Both the position numbers and the translations under genes were made by a program. The notes under the pieces were generated by a model. It was given only the letters and a program-made list of their open reading frames with translations. It searched no databases and was not told where the DNA came from. From Planctomycetota bacterium (GTDB lineage Bacteria; Planctomycetota; Phycisphaerae; Sedimentisphaerales; Anaerobacaceae), in NCBI GenBank assembly GCA_023481165.1, contig JAMCWO010000280.1:1-38053 (forward strand): a DNA stretch of 38,053 bases, in the 5' to 3' direction. This document shows positions 16,098 through 24,061 of this stretch, piece by piece (position 1 is the first letter of the stretch; each line of letters begins with the position of its first letter).

Positions 16098-17087
16098 GTG
16101 GACATTATAGAAGTGTTCAAGGCCAAGGCAAGGGAGAAGAACTTCTCGGTGGTATTGCCGGAAGGCCGGGACGAGCGAGTGATTCAGGCGGCCGAGAGAC
16201 TGCACCGCGAGAAAATTGCCAGGCCCATCGTTCTCGGAAGCCCCGCACAAATCCAAGCAGCCAGCGCCAGAGCGGGTGTCGCCCTCAACGGCATCGAGAC
16301 CATCGACCCGCAGTCGAACCCGAAGCTCGACGCCTATGCCGAGTGGTACAGCCGTCACAGGCAGGGGATCACGCCGGCGGTGGCCAGGCATGTCGTCTGC
16401 AAGCCCTTGTTCTACGGCGGCATGATGGTCGCCCGCGGGGACGCGGACACGGCTGTCGGCGGCGTGGCCAGCGCCACGGCGACGCTGATCCAGGCCGGTG
16501 TGCTGACGGTGGGCCTGCTGCCCGGCATCAAGACGCCCTCCAGCTACTTCCTCATGATTATCCCCAACTTTCTCGGCGAGAAGGATAAGCCCTTCATCTT
16601 CGCCGACTGCGCGGTCAACGTGGACCCGACGCCCGAGCAGTTGGCGGATATCGCACTGGCCTCGGCGGTCAGCGCCCGGCGTATTCTGGGCGAAGAACCG
16701 CGTGTGGCCATGCTGTCGTTCTCGACCCAGGGCAGCGCTTCGGCGCCGAGCGTCAACAAGGTCAAGGAGGCCATCGTGATCGCGCGCTCCCGCGCGCCCG
16801 GCCTGATGATTGATGGGGAGTTCCAGGCGGATACCGCGGTCGTGCCCAGAGTGGCCGCCAAGAAGGTCAAAGGCGAGAGTCTCGTGGCCGGCAAGGCCAA
16901 TGTGATCGTCTTCCCCGACCTCAATTCCGGCAATATCGCCTACAAGCTGACCCAGCACCTCGGAGGGGCACGGGCCATCGGGCCTTTCCTCCAGGGCTTT
17001 GCCAAGCCGATCACCGATCTCTCGCGCGGAGCGACGGCCGAGGACGTTGTGTCCACGGTGATCCTGACGCTGGGGCAGCTACTCTAG
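16098..17087 (+). CDS. pta: Phosphate acetyltransferase
   Basis: The product is 329 aa, the short single-domain form. The start is GTG 16098 with GGAG 10 nt upstream. The text is typical of the family: [78 protein letters not shown] and [13 protein letters not shown]. It interconverts acetyl-CoA and acetyl phosphate in the cytosol. ackA follows 50 bp downstream on the same strand, the classic acetate pathway pair giving ATP by substrate-level phosphorylation or activating acetate. Confidence 0.95.
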   Translation: MDIIEVFKAKAREKNFSVVLPEGRDERVIQAAERLHREKIARPIVLGSPAQIQAASARAGVALNGIETIDPQSNPKLDAYAEWYSRHRQGITPAVARHVVCKPLFYGGMMVARGDADTAVGGVASATATLIQAGVLTVGLLPGIKTPSSYFLMIIPNFLGEKDKPFIFADCAVNVDPTPEQLADIALASAVSARRILGEEPRVAMLSFSTQGSASAPSVNKVKEAIVIARSRAPGLMIDGEFQADTAVVPRVAAKKVKGESLVAGKANVIVFPDLNSGNIAYKLTQHLGGARAIGPFLQGFAKPITDLSRGATAEDVVSTVILTLGQLL

Positions 17088-17137
17088 GACAGCATGCAGC
17101 AAGCTTAGTATGATTCAACGCGGAAGGACAACACGGG

Positions 17138-18355
17138 ATGATGAAGGTGCTGGTGATCAATGCAGGTAGCTCTTCGGTCAAATACTATCTGTATGAAATG
17201 CCCCAGGCCCAAGTCCTGGCCCGGGGCTCTGTTGAGCGAATCGGGGAGAAGACTTCAAAACTCACGCACGTCTTCGGCAGCCAAACCTATGCGAGCGATG
17301 TGAGCACGCCGGACGTCGATGAGGCGGTCCACCTGGTGCTCGATACGCTGGTCGATGAGGACGTTGGAGTCCTCGACGACTTTTCCGAAGTCGGTGCGGT
17401 GGGGCACCGGGTGGTTCACGGAGGTGAGGAGTTCACCGGCTCGATGCTTGTCGATGAGCACGTCATTACTTCCATTGAGAAGTTCGCCGATCTGGCTCCG
17501 CTCCACAATCCTCCGAATCTGGCCGGGATTCGGGCGGTGGGGGCCAAGCTGCCCGGCGTGACGCAGGTGGCGTGCTTCGACACCGCGTTTCACACCACGA
17601 TCCCTAAGGTCGCGTACCTCTACGGCCTGCCCTACGAGCTTTACGAGAAGTACCGCATTCGCCGATACGGTTTTCATGGCATTTCCCACCGGTACGTCGC
17701 CCGCCGAGTGGCGGCGCTGATGAACCGGGGCAAATACGATGTCAATGCCATCACGTGCCACTTGGGCAACGGCTGTTCCATTACCGCGGTCAAGAACGGC
17801 CACTCCATTGACACGTCGATGGGGTTTACCCCGCTGGAAGGCGTGCCGATGGGGACCCGCTCCGGCGACCTCGACCCGGCCATCCTCTTCTATCTCGTGG
17901 ACAAAGGGTATGACCCACAGTCTCTCAAGACTCTTTGCAACAAGAAGAGCGGTCTGCTCGGCATCTCCGGCCTGTCGAACGACATCCGCAATCTCCTGGA
18001 GCTTTCCGCCCAGGGCAATAAACGCGCGACGCTGGCGATCGACGTCTTCTGCTACCGGATTCGCAAGTACATCGGCGCCTACGCCGCGGTGCTCGAGCCG
18101 TTCGACGCCATCGCCTTTACCGGCGGCATCGGCGAAAACGCCGTGCGCCTGCGCGAGCAGATCTGCGGCGGCATGAGCCAACTCGGCGTGCAATTGGACC
18201 GGACAGCCAACGAGGCGGCGACCGGCACCGAGGCTCCGATCAGTGCCCCGGCGAGCCGCGTGAAAGTCTTTGTCGTCCCGACGAACGAGCAAGTCGCCAT
18301 CGCCAAAGACACCTACGAGTTGGCCAACCAGGGACATCCGGTAGCCTCTCGCTGA
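17138..18355 (+). CDS. ackA: Acetate kinase
   Basis: The product is 405 aa, with a second ATG three bases later as an alternative start; an AAGGA lies upstream. All family motifs are present: NAGSSSVKYYLY, VGHRVVHGGEEF, ACFDTAFHTTIP, RRYGFHGISHRY, CHLGNGCSITAV, TPLEGVPMGTRSGDLDP and FTGGIGENA. It transfers phosphate between acetyl phosphate and ADP, completing the Pta-AckA route. Length and motif set are normal. It converges with the hexokinase gene, with only 19 bp between the stops and no visible terminator hairpin. Confidence 0.97.
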   Translation: MMKVLVINAGSSSVKYYLYEMPQAQVLARGSVERIGEKTSKLTHVFGSQTYASDVSTPDVDEAVHLVLDTLVDEDVGVLDDFSEVGAVGHRVVHGGEEFTGSMLVDEHVITSIEKFADLAPLHNPPNLAGIRAVGAKLPGVTQVACFDTAFHTTIPKVAYLYGLPYELYEKYRIRRYGFHGISHRYVARRVAALMNRGKYDVNAITCHLGNGCSITAVKNGHSIDTSMGFTPLEGVPMGTRSGDLDPAILFYLVDKGYDPQSLKTLCNKKSGLLGISGLSNDIRNLLELSAQGNKRATLAIDVFCYRIRKYIGAYAAVLEPFDAIAFTGGIGENAVRLREQICGGMSQLGVQLDRTANEAATGTEAPISAPASRVKVFVVPTNEQVAIAKDTYELANQGHPVASR

Positions 18356-18374
18356 TGACCTGCTCATGTGCTTC

Positions 18375-19703
18375 TCAGTTGGTCAGGCCGGCGATGGCGG
18401 CGCCGATCAGGGTAGCGTTCTCGATGTTCACGATCTCATAGTGGACGTGCTTCTTGTCCACGAGGAACTGCTTGAGATAGTACTCGATCTTGGGCTGCAG
18501 GGACTTGAGCCGGTAGAAGGTTGAACCCTCGGCGACGATGCAGATGGGCCGGCAGGGATCGAGGCCCTTGCCGGACTTGAGGGACACGGAGGACAGGTTG
18601 ACCGCGGTGAGCTTGGCCGCTCGCTCGACCAGCGCATCGATCAGGTGGTACAGCAGGGCGGTGTCTTCCCGGGGCGTGTCGGCCAGCGCCTGCGAGAAGG
18701 GATTGTCGCCCCGCTCGGGACAGATCAGGAAGTTGCTGATGTCCTTGCTGGCCGCGGCCGCTGTGCCGGTCAGCCGCGCGGCCGCCGTCGAGGAGAACAG
18801 TCCCGCCTGCGCGGCCGCCTGCGCCGTCGCTAAGCAGAGCGGACCGATGTAGGCGCCGGAGATCATCTTCTCGAACGTGTTCACGCCGGGACTGACGGAG
18901 GCGGCGTCAAACGCCTGGTCGATCTTGCCGCGCGGGGCCTCCCCGAACCCGCCGGACTCCACGTTGACAATCTGGCTCTTGCTCGGGGCCAGGTCCGCGG
19001 CCTTCTTGATGTTCGCGTTCTGCTCCACGTAGGCGGTGTTCGTGCCGGTGCCCAGGATGAAGCCGATGTAGCTGTCGAAGCGGCGGCCGCTGGTCTCGGC
19101 CCGGCCGGCCAGCAGCGTCGCCACCGTGTCGTTCAGCAGCACGAAATGCTTGGGGTCCGGGCAGCCGAGCCGCGTCAGGGCCAGGCCCATGTTCTCGCCG
19201 ATCATCTGGCCGGCCGCCTCGGGCGCCTTGATCTCCTTGGAGAAGTACAGGGCCCGGCCATCCTTGGTCGGGAACATCTCGATCGGATAGGAGAAGCAGA
19301 AGCCGACGCTGGGGCTGCGGTCGATGACATTCCGGACGTAGCCGGCCATCGTTCCGAAGAATTCTTCCTTGCCGACCTCGGCCGTGATGCCCGGCATCGG
19401 GTAGACCTTGAATTCCGCGATCTGCGCCAGGCCCGCCTGCGCGAACGAGACGGTGGCCACGCGGAAGTTCGTCCCGCCGGCGTCCATCACGATGACGGGC
19501 TTATCCCGGGGCAACTCGCGCTCGATATCGATGTACGTCGGCAGCATGGCTAAGGAGCCTTTCTTGCCCGCCAGCCCCTTGTCCATCTCGCTCAGGAAGA
19601 CCTCGCACGTCTGGGGGATGCTGATGTCCCCGTGATACATGCCCTGCTTGCTGAGGAACTCTTTGACCCGCCGTCTGATCTTCTCCACAATGACCTCCAT
19701 CAT
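18375..19703 (-). CDS. Hexokinase (eukaryote-type family)
   Basis: The product is 442 aa from ATG 19703, which overlaps the galE stop by one base (TAATG), or 441 aa from the adjacent ATG at 19700. It is the hexokinase family found in eukaryotes and a few bacteria, not ROK or Glk: DAGGTNFRVA (phosphate site 1), FCFSYPIEMFP, LLNDTVATLLAG with the catalytic Asp, GFILGTGTNTAYVE (phosphate site 2) and VNVESGGFGEAP. It phosphorylates glucose or another hexose with ATP in the cytosol. Coupling to galE indicates joint use in hexose entry and UDP-sugar supply. Confidence 0.88.
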   Translation of the reverse strand: MMEVIVEKIRRRVKEFLSKQGMYHGDISIPQTCEVFLSEMDKGLAGKKGSLAMLPTYIDIERELPRDKPVIVMDAGGTNFRVATVSFAQAGLAQIAEFKVYPMPGITAEVGKEEFFGTMAGYVRNVIDRSPSVGFCFSYPIEMFPTKDGRALYFSKEIKAPEAAGQMIGENMGLALTRLGCPDPKHFVLLNDTVATLLAGRAETSGRRFDSYIGFILGTGTNTAYVEQNANIKKAADLAPSKSQIVNVESGGFGEAPRGKIDQAFDAASVSPGVNTFEKMISGAYIGPLCLATAQAAAQAGLFSSTAAARLTGTAAAASKDISNFLICPERGDNPFSQALADTPREDTALLYHLIDALVERAAKLTAVNLSSVSLKSGKGLDPCRPICIVAEGSTFYRLKSLQPKIEYYLKQFLVDKKHVHYEIVNIENATLIGAAIAGLTN

Positions 19704-20686
19704 TATTCCGAATACCCGTTGGGGTGTTCCGCATGCCATCTCCAGGCGGTGGCGACCATGTCCTCCAACTGCGGCTTTTCCGGCCGCCAGCCCAGCTCGT
19801 TCTTAGCCTTTGAGGCGTCGGATGTCAAGACCGGCGGGTCGCCCGGCCGACGGCCTACCTCCACGACCTTGAAGCTTTTGCCGGAGACGCGTCTGACCGT
19901 GTCAATCACCTGCCGGACTGAGTAGCCCTGGCCGTTGCCCAGGTTGTAGGTCAGTTCGGCGCACTCCTCCAACTTCTTCAGCGCCAGCAGGTGCGCCCGG
20001 CACAGGTCGTCGATGTGGATGTAGTCGCGGATGCAGGTGCCGTCCGGGGTCGGGTAGTCGGTGCCATAGATCCTGATGTCCGGCCGTTTTCCCAGGGCGG
20101 CCTGAATGATGAGCGGGATCAGGTGTGACTCCGGGCGGTGGTCTTCGCCCCGCGCCCCATCGTCGCCGGCGCCACAGGCGTTGAAGTAGCGCAGGGCTAC
20201 GAACCGCAGCCGCCCGGCCTGGGATTGGTAATGACACATCCGCTCCACCGCCAGCTTCGTCTCGCCGTAGGGGTTGATGGGCTCCTTCGGCGTATCTTCG
20301 GTAATGGGGACCCGGGCGGGCATCCCATAGACCGCCGCCGTGCTGCTGAAGACAAACTTCGCCACGCCGGCCTCCTGCATGGCCGACAACAGGTTCTGCG
20401 TGTTTGCGAGGTTGTTCTGGTAGTACTTCAGCGGCTGTTGGACGGATTCGCCGACCTCGATATAGGCCGCGAAGTGCATGACCGCCTCGATGCCGAGCTC
20501 ACGCAGCGTCCTCAGGAGGAGCGCGCGGTCCGCCAGATCGCCCGTGACCGCCTGGATGTCCTGGACGGCGGCCCGGTGGCCCTTGCTGAAGTTGTCGAAG
20601 ACGATGGGTCTGTGGCCTTCCCGGGCCAGCAGGGCCGCCATGTTGCTGCCGATGTATCCGGCTCCCCCGCAGACGAGAACGTTCAT
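19703..20686 (-). CDS. galE: UDP-glucose 4-epimerase
   Basis: The product is 327 aa, an extended SDR. NAD motif GGAGYIGS is at residues 7-14, HFAAYIEVGESV follows, the catalytic serine is in FSSTAAVYG and the tyrosine-lysine pair in NPYGETK. RYFNACGAG, the substrate loop YPTPDGTCIRDYIHIDDL and NLGNGQGYSVRQVI are also as expected. It interconverts UDP-glucose and UDP-galactose. The start ATG (20686) has no ribosome-binding site; AATCNNA heptamers fill the place where one should be (20691-20718). It overlaps the hexokinase start. A wider run of same-strand genes begins upstream at 22690. Confidence 0.94.
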   Translation of the reverse strand: MNVLVCGGAGYIGSNMAALLAREGHRPIVFDNFSKGHRAAVQDIQAVTGDLADRALLLRTLRELGIEAVMHFAAYIEVGESVQQPLKYYQNNLANTQNLLSAMQEAGVAKFVFSSTAAVYGMPARVPITEDTPKEPINPYGETKLAVERMCHYQSQAGRLRFVALRYFNACGAGDDGARGEDHRPESHLIPLIIQAALGKRPDIRIYGTDYPTPDGTCIRDYIHIDDLCRAHLLALKKLEECAELTYNLGNGQGYSVRQVIDTVRRVSGKSFKVVEVGRRPGDPPVLTSDASKAKNELGWRPEKPQLEDMVATAWRWHAEHPNGYSE

Positions 20687-20690
20687 GATC

Positions 20691-20718
20691 TATGATTTTC
20701 GATTTAGGATTTATGATT
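20691..20718 (-). repeat. AATCNNN heptamer tract in the galE leader
   Basis: On the plus strand four in-phase heptamers read TATGATT, TTCGATT, TAGGATT, TATGATT; on the galE strand each is AATC plus three variable bases. The tract ends 4 nt before the galE start codon. Related tracts occur at six other places in the window. Confidence 0.8.
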
Positions 20719-20771
20719 TCACCCACGCACAGGGCGTGGCACAGGGTTCTCAGGAATCACGCGAGATCGTG

Positions 20772-20785
20772 AATCCTCAATCCGC
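20772..20785 (+). repeat. AATCNNN heptamer pair across a stop codon
   Basis: AATCCTC and AATCCGC lie in tandem and cover the last codons and stop of the lipoprotein gene on the other strand (stop 20779-20777). Confidence 0.6.
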
Positions 20786-21367
20786 GCGTTTGAGCCTCTG
20801 TTCGACGCGCGCCAGGATTCGGGCGGCCAAGTCGGGGTCCTTACCCAAGTCGATCCAGGCCATCGCCCGGCGCTGCTGCGGAGTCACTTCAATCCGTGGC
20901 AGCGTCGGCCTGCTCGCGGAGTGGATGCGGTACGCCTCCGATGTGCCGGTAACCTCGTTGGGCGGCAGGCTCAGCCGCTGGATCGAGACCTCGCATTCGA
21001 CGCATAGGCCGCCAGCGCCTCCGCTCTCCGGTTTCACGTGCAACTCCACGGCCCTTCGGACCGATTGCAGATTGGCCTCGTCCCAGTTGTAGGTGCCTGC
21101 ATTATCGCTGCGCCAGAGCTCGAAGAACTGGCCGCCGCGCAGCGGCCGGGTCCGGACGATTCCCTGTTCGGCGTCGAGCTTCTCAATGGCGAAGTGCATC
21201 CGTGTCAGGACATCGCCGGCCGCCTGGACCACATCGGTCCTCGTCACGCCCTCCGCACAGATCATTGGGACCGGTGACGCGGTCTTATTTGGCTCCGCAC
21301 AGCCCAGTAGAGACAACGCGGCAGCGATGAGCGTGTATGACATTATCTTGGTTCCGGCCGTTCGCAT
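20777..21367 (-). CDS. Probable lipoprotein of unknown function
   Basis: The product is 196 aa from ATG 21367. The N-terminus is a lipoprotein signal: MRTAGTKIMSYTLIAAALSL followed by LGC, where the cysteine would be lipidated. The mature part is alpha/beta with FELWRSDNAGTYNWDEANLQ, RRAVELHVKP, a glycine-rich SGGAGGLCVECEV strand with two cysteines and a basic helical C-terminus (LAARILARVEQRLKRAD). I do not recognise the family. It lies 48 bp downstream of the Tat beta-propeller gene and 90 bp before galE on the same strand, so it may belong to one transcript. Its 3' end is overlapped by an AATC heptamer pair. Confidence 0.78.
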   Translation of the reverse strand: MRTAGTKIMSYTLIAAALSLLGCAEPNKTASPVPMICAEGVTRTDVVQAAGDVLTRMHFAIEKLDAEQGIVRTRPLRGGQFFELWRSDNAGTYNWDEANLQSVRRAVELHVKPESGGAGGLCVECEVSIQRLSLPPNEVTGTSEAYRIHSASRPTLPRIEVTPQQRRAMAWIDLGKDPDLAARILARVEQRLKRAD

Positions 21368-21415
21368 ACAAACGGAATGGTAAAGCGCAGATACCGAATC
21401 GTCAATCCACATCCT

Positions 21416-22690
21416 CTATGCCCCGGTAACACCCGATAGATCAACGACGTACATCTGCCGGCCGTTGCCGCCGTGCGGCGAATCGAAGATGGCGCTGCGG
21501 CCATCGGGGCTGGACTTCGGGTGCATGTCGCAGCGCCATTCGCCGGTGTATGGGGGCGGCGACAGGAACCGGCCCAGCGCGACAAGCCTGTGCGCGGGCA
21601 GGTGGAAGAGGTACAGGTGCTGCCGCCGCTCCTTGTCCGGGTAGGAGTCGCACAGAATCCACTGGTTGCCGGGCAGATACGTGCAATGACCATCACTCTG
21701 GGGCATGCCCTCGACCACCTCGGCCTTGTCCATCAGGTCCTCGAGAACCTGGAAGCGCCACTGCTTCGCCTCGGGGCCGTAGCCGGCATAAGCGAGGATA
21801 TGGGACGGATCGCGCCAGATGAAGTGGGACACCTTGCCGCTGGGGATCAGCAGGTGCAGGTCCCGCCCATCGGCTCCGGCGGTGAACATGCGGGTCTTCC
21901 AGCTTTTCCCTTCCGCTTGGCCCCGCCAGCGGTGCAGGAAGGTGAACCGCCGGCCGTCCGGTGCGACGAGCAGGTGGTTGAACCAGTGCTTGGCCCCTTC
22001 GGAGAACCCGCCGGGTTGAGGGACCTTCGCCGCCTGGGCCAACGACAGCAGCAGCGACTGTTCCCCGGTCTCCAAGTCCACTTTCCAGATCCCGGCATTC
22101 TCCGGTGCGGCGATGTTGCGGTTCGGGTCCACGATCCCCGCGTATCCATAGCCCGGCCGGGTATCGTTGAGCCGGCGAAAGTCCGTGCTCACCGCCCAGC
22201 GTCCATCGGGGCTCAATGCGTAGATCGGGTGCGGCACCGTCCGTTTCTTCCCGGACCGTACATCCAGGACGTAGCTGGCGAATTGCCCTTCCTGGCGGTC
22301 GTTCCAGATCACCTCGTTCTCATGGCCCGGTCGCCACTGGAGCATGCAGCCCTGTTGCCAGTTCCAAGCCCGGCTCGTGCCCAGCTCGATCCAGCGGTCG
22401 TTGTCCCGCAGATCGACCATGCCGACACGGATCATGTCGTCCGGCCGAGGACTTCGATGCTCGAAATCGACCTCCATCCCGAGCGCGTACCGGCCCGTTG
22501 GATCGACCTGGAGCTTGTCATAGTAGCCGAACCAGTGGAACTTGGGGCCCCGCGTGATTGCCCGGACCGGGGCCGGACCGACCCCGTCCTTTGCCTGTGC
22601 CGCTGGGCCCAGGCCGGACATCGGAATGAAGGCGGCCGATCCTGCCACCCATCTCAGGAACTCCCGGCGTCCGATCGTTTCGCTATTCAT
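21416..22690 (-). CDS. Tat-exported beta-propeller-like protein
   Basis: The product is 424 aa. A Tat signal starts it (GRREFLRWVAGSAAFIPM). The mature part reads as repeated WD/PD40-like strands: WFGYYDKLQVDPTGRYALGM, WNWQQGCMLQW, YALSPDGRWAVSTDF, LLVAPDGRRFTFLHRW, SHFIWRDPSHILAYAG, WILCDSYPDKE and MHPKSSPDGRSAIFDSPHGG. This recalls oligogalacturonate-lyase-type seven-bladed propellers, but I see no firm catalytic signature, so the function is open. A polysaccharide-related periplasmic role is a guess from fold and export. It is the first gene of a possible run with the lipoprotein, galE and hexokinase. The repeat-rich region begins just upstream. Confidence 0.82.
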   Translation of the reverse strand: MNSETIGRREFLRWVAGSAAFIPMSGLGPAAQAKDGVGPAPVRAITRGPKFHWFGYYDKLQVDPTGRYALGMEVDFEHRSPRPDDMIRVGMVDLRDNDRWIELGTSRAWNWQQGCMLQWRPGHENEVIWNDRQEGQFASYVLDVRSGKKRTVPHPIYALSPDGRWAVSTDFRRLNDTRPGYGYAGIVDPNRNIAAPENAGIWKVDLETGEQSLLLSLAQAAKVPQPGGFSEGAKHWFNHLLVAPDGRRFTFLHRWRGQAEGKSWKTRMFTAGADGRDLHLLIPSGKVSHFIWRDPSHILAYAGYGPEAKQWRFQVLEDLMDKAEVVEGMPQSDGHCTYLPGNQWILCDSYPDKERRQHLYLFHLPAHRLVALGRFLSPPPYTGEWRCDMHPKSSPDGRSAIFDSPHGGNGRQMYVVDLSGVTGA

Positions 22691-22852
22691 ATTCTATTGC
22701 TCCCTTTCTCCGTGGCTCGTCCGGACGGGCACGATTCCGAGCCGTTGCCAGCATTGTAGGTCTTGCCCCGCCACCTGCAACCGCAAACTCCCGTCAGCTC
22801 GGGGGGCAAATTGGCTTCGTTTTGCACGCTTGTTCTTTAGGGGACCCCTCCT

Positions 22853-22924
22853 CGTAGGGTGGGCTGTGCCCACCATTTGTTGTTATGCTCGGTCCCGGCG
22901 GATTGGTGCACAGCCCACCCTACG
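22853..22924. repeat. Inverted pair of the GTAGGGTGGGC repeat
   Basis: CGTAGGGTGGGCTGTGC (22853-22869) and its exact reverse complement (22908-22924) form a 17-bp perfect inverted repeat, extended by ACCA/TGGT after a 2-nt bulge. The left arm is itself a palindrome (GGTGGGC-TGT-GCCCACC) and matches the copy at 149-171. Confidence 0.8.
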
Positions 22925-22974
22925 GAGACTCGACTGCCAATTGGGTTCGTTTCGCACGTTTGGCCCCCGGGAAC

Positions 22975-22992
22975 GCCGATCTCCTGATCGGC
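22975..22992. repeat. Hairpin GCCGATC/GATCGGC
   Basis: GCCGATC (22975-22981), loop TCCT, GATCGGC (22986-22992): a perfect 7-bp stem lying between copies 2 and 3 of the 19-nt repeat. No T-run follows. Confidence 0.6.
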
Positions 22993-23151
22993 ATCGTGGT
23001 GCGAATTGGCTTTGTTTTGCACGACAGCAGTTCCCGCCTTGGAGCGGGGTCCCGTCGGCAGGAATTGGGTTTGTTTCCCGAAGCGGGGCATCGAGGCGAT
23101 GTCGCATGATCGGCCCGCCGGAGTCGCGGCGGCAAGACGCAGGCCTTCCTG

Positions 23152-23172
23152 GATCCGCAATCCGCAATCGAA
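23152..23172 (+). repeat. AATCNNN heptamer tract, three units
   Basis: GATCCGC, AATCCGC, AATCGAA in phase, ending one base before copy 5 of the 19-nt repeat. Confidence 0.65.
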
Positions 23173-23236
23173 GAATTGGGTTCGTTTTGCGCGTTTTGCC
23201 CGCCGTAGGCCGGTGTTCGGCCATAGGTCTGTCCCC

Positions 23237-23250
23237 AATCCACAATCCGA
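23237..23250 (+). repeat. AATCNNN heptamer pair
   Basis: AATCCAC and AATCCGA in tandem. Confidence 0.55.
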
Positions 23251-23295
23251 CAACGCCGCCGAAGGCGGACGCCGGTTGCCCGGTGCCGTTCCGGA

Positions 23296-23309
23296 AATCC
23301 GCAATCCGC
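23296..23309 (+). repeat. AATCNNN heptamer pair
   Basis: AATCCGC twice in tandem. Confidence 0.6.
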
Positions 23310-23353
23310 AGTTCATCTGGCCCGTGTCCTCATGTCTCTTCCTTCCGCCTTCA

Positions 23354-23367
23354 AATCATGAATCATT
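23354..23367 (+). repeat. AATCNNN heptamer pair
   Basis: AATCATG and AATCATT in tandem; the three variable bases match the galE tract better than the neighbouring AATCCGC units. Confidence 0.55.
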
Positions 23368-23544
23368 ACTCCGAGGGGGCCGCCCGGGGGCAGACTGTCC
23401 CTCTACCCTTGCTTCGTGTTGCACGAATCGTGCCGGAATTCTGTGCGCGGGCGAGGCCTGAGAATCGCGCAACTCGTTGCGCCCCAAGGAATAAAGAATT
23501 TCTCGCACGCGGGGTGTTTTACCTTTTCAACTGTTGCACAAACG

Positions 23545-23563
23545 TTGACAGCCAGGCTGTCAA
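23545..23563. promoter_or_regulatory. Perfect 19-bp operator-like palindrome
   Basis: TTGACAGCCAGGCTGTCAA has two exact 9-bp half-sites around a central A. A further GTTGC (23533-23537)/GCAAC (23567-23571) pair encloses it. The left half-site contains a consensus -35 hexamer, but no good -10 follows at 16-18 bp. It lies upstream of a gene remnant and could be an orphaned operator. Confidence 0.5.
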
Positions 23564-23683
23564 TGGGCAACATAAGTATGCATGCACCTATGTGACAAGG
23601 TGGGCAATCGCAGTTTGGAGTACCGCGTTTACGCGGGTCGGCTGGTCTTATCCGCCCCCGGCCAGATGGCCAGTGCTGGCGGC

Positions 23684-23839
23684 ATGGGCAAGACCACGAC
23701 CGAGATGCAGAGGGCCCAGACGTTCCTTGTTGCTGGCTGGGAGTTCGTGGACGAGGTGACCAACGGCGCAGAGGACCTGTGGTGGATCGACGAAGGCAAG
23801 GACTACCCGCGCCTGTGGTGGGAAGCTGTGGGGAACTGA
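23684..23839 (+). pseudogene. 3' remnant of a large secreted/surface protein gene
   Basis: The frame reads MGKTTTEMQRAQTFLVAGWE, then FVDEVTNGAEDLWWIDEGKD, then YPRLWWEAVGN and a stop. This matches, from memory, the closing segment of large extracellular GLUG-type repeat proteins of planctomycetes (GKTTxEMQ...FxxAGWDF...WxIxEGxxYPRLxW). No signal peptide or preceding repeats are present, and upstream codons are unrelated. It is probably the tail of a deleted gene. Confidence 0.6.
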
Positions 23840-23864
23840 TCGTTTGGCGGTTGTGGTTACGAAG

Positions 23865-23929
23865 CTCGTTTGTAGTGACGCCGTCAGGCGTTTCTTCTTC
23901 TATGCCCTTACGGGCACACTACGAACGAG
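23865..23929. repeat. Three-way-junction palindromic element 2
   Basis: The outer stem pairs 23865-23877 (CTCGTTTGTAGTG) with 23917-23929 (CACTACGAACGAG): 13 bp with one G-T. Directly inside are hairpin 1, ACGCC (23878-23882)/GGCGT (23887-23891), an 11-nt linker, and hairpin 2, TGCCC (23903-23907)/GGGCA (23912-23916). There are no unpaired bases where the outer stem meets either hairpin. Confidence 0.75.
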
Positions 23930-24061
23930 GCGAAACGAGCCGCGTGACCGCCTGACGCCCGACGATCTGTGTCGGTGCCACAATTTCTCACATATCCGCC
24001 GGTACGTCTCAGTATGTGCTAAAGGCACTATTCTCCCGGTGTCGATAGAGAGGGTAGTTCC

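Larger units (their letters stand above)
22809..23425 (+). repeat. Cluster of a 19-nt direct repeat, six copies
   Basis: Copies of AATTGGSTTYGTTTTGCAC start at 22809, 22939, 23004, 23063 and 23174, all in the same orientation, with 0-4 differences from the consensus; a degenerate sixth (TTGCTTCGTGTTGCACG) lies near 23409. Intervals are 130, 65, 59, 111 and about 234 nt. The flanks differ between copies. Confidence 0.8.
22691..23683. other. Repeat-rich gene-free region
   Basis: About 1 kb without a supportable gene. It holds six copies of a 19-nt direct repeat, a long inverted repeat, a 7-bp hairpin, four AATCNNN heptamer tracts and a 19-bp perfect palindrome, described separately. Long open frames crossing it on both strands are built from the repeats (translating to KRxQF- or NKxN-type text) and have no gene-like features. 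Confidence 0.75.

Noticed and set aside
22809-23425. CRISPR array
   Set aside because: Repeats are only 19 nt with unequal intervals (59 to about 234 nt), diverge from each other, and no cas gene is in the window.
22542-23759. A 405-codon plus-strand frame across the repeat region
   Set aside because: It is assembled from the dispersed repeats, starts inside the Tat protein gene on the other strand and shows no gene-like start.
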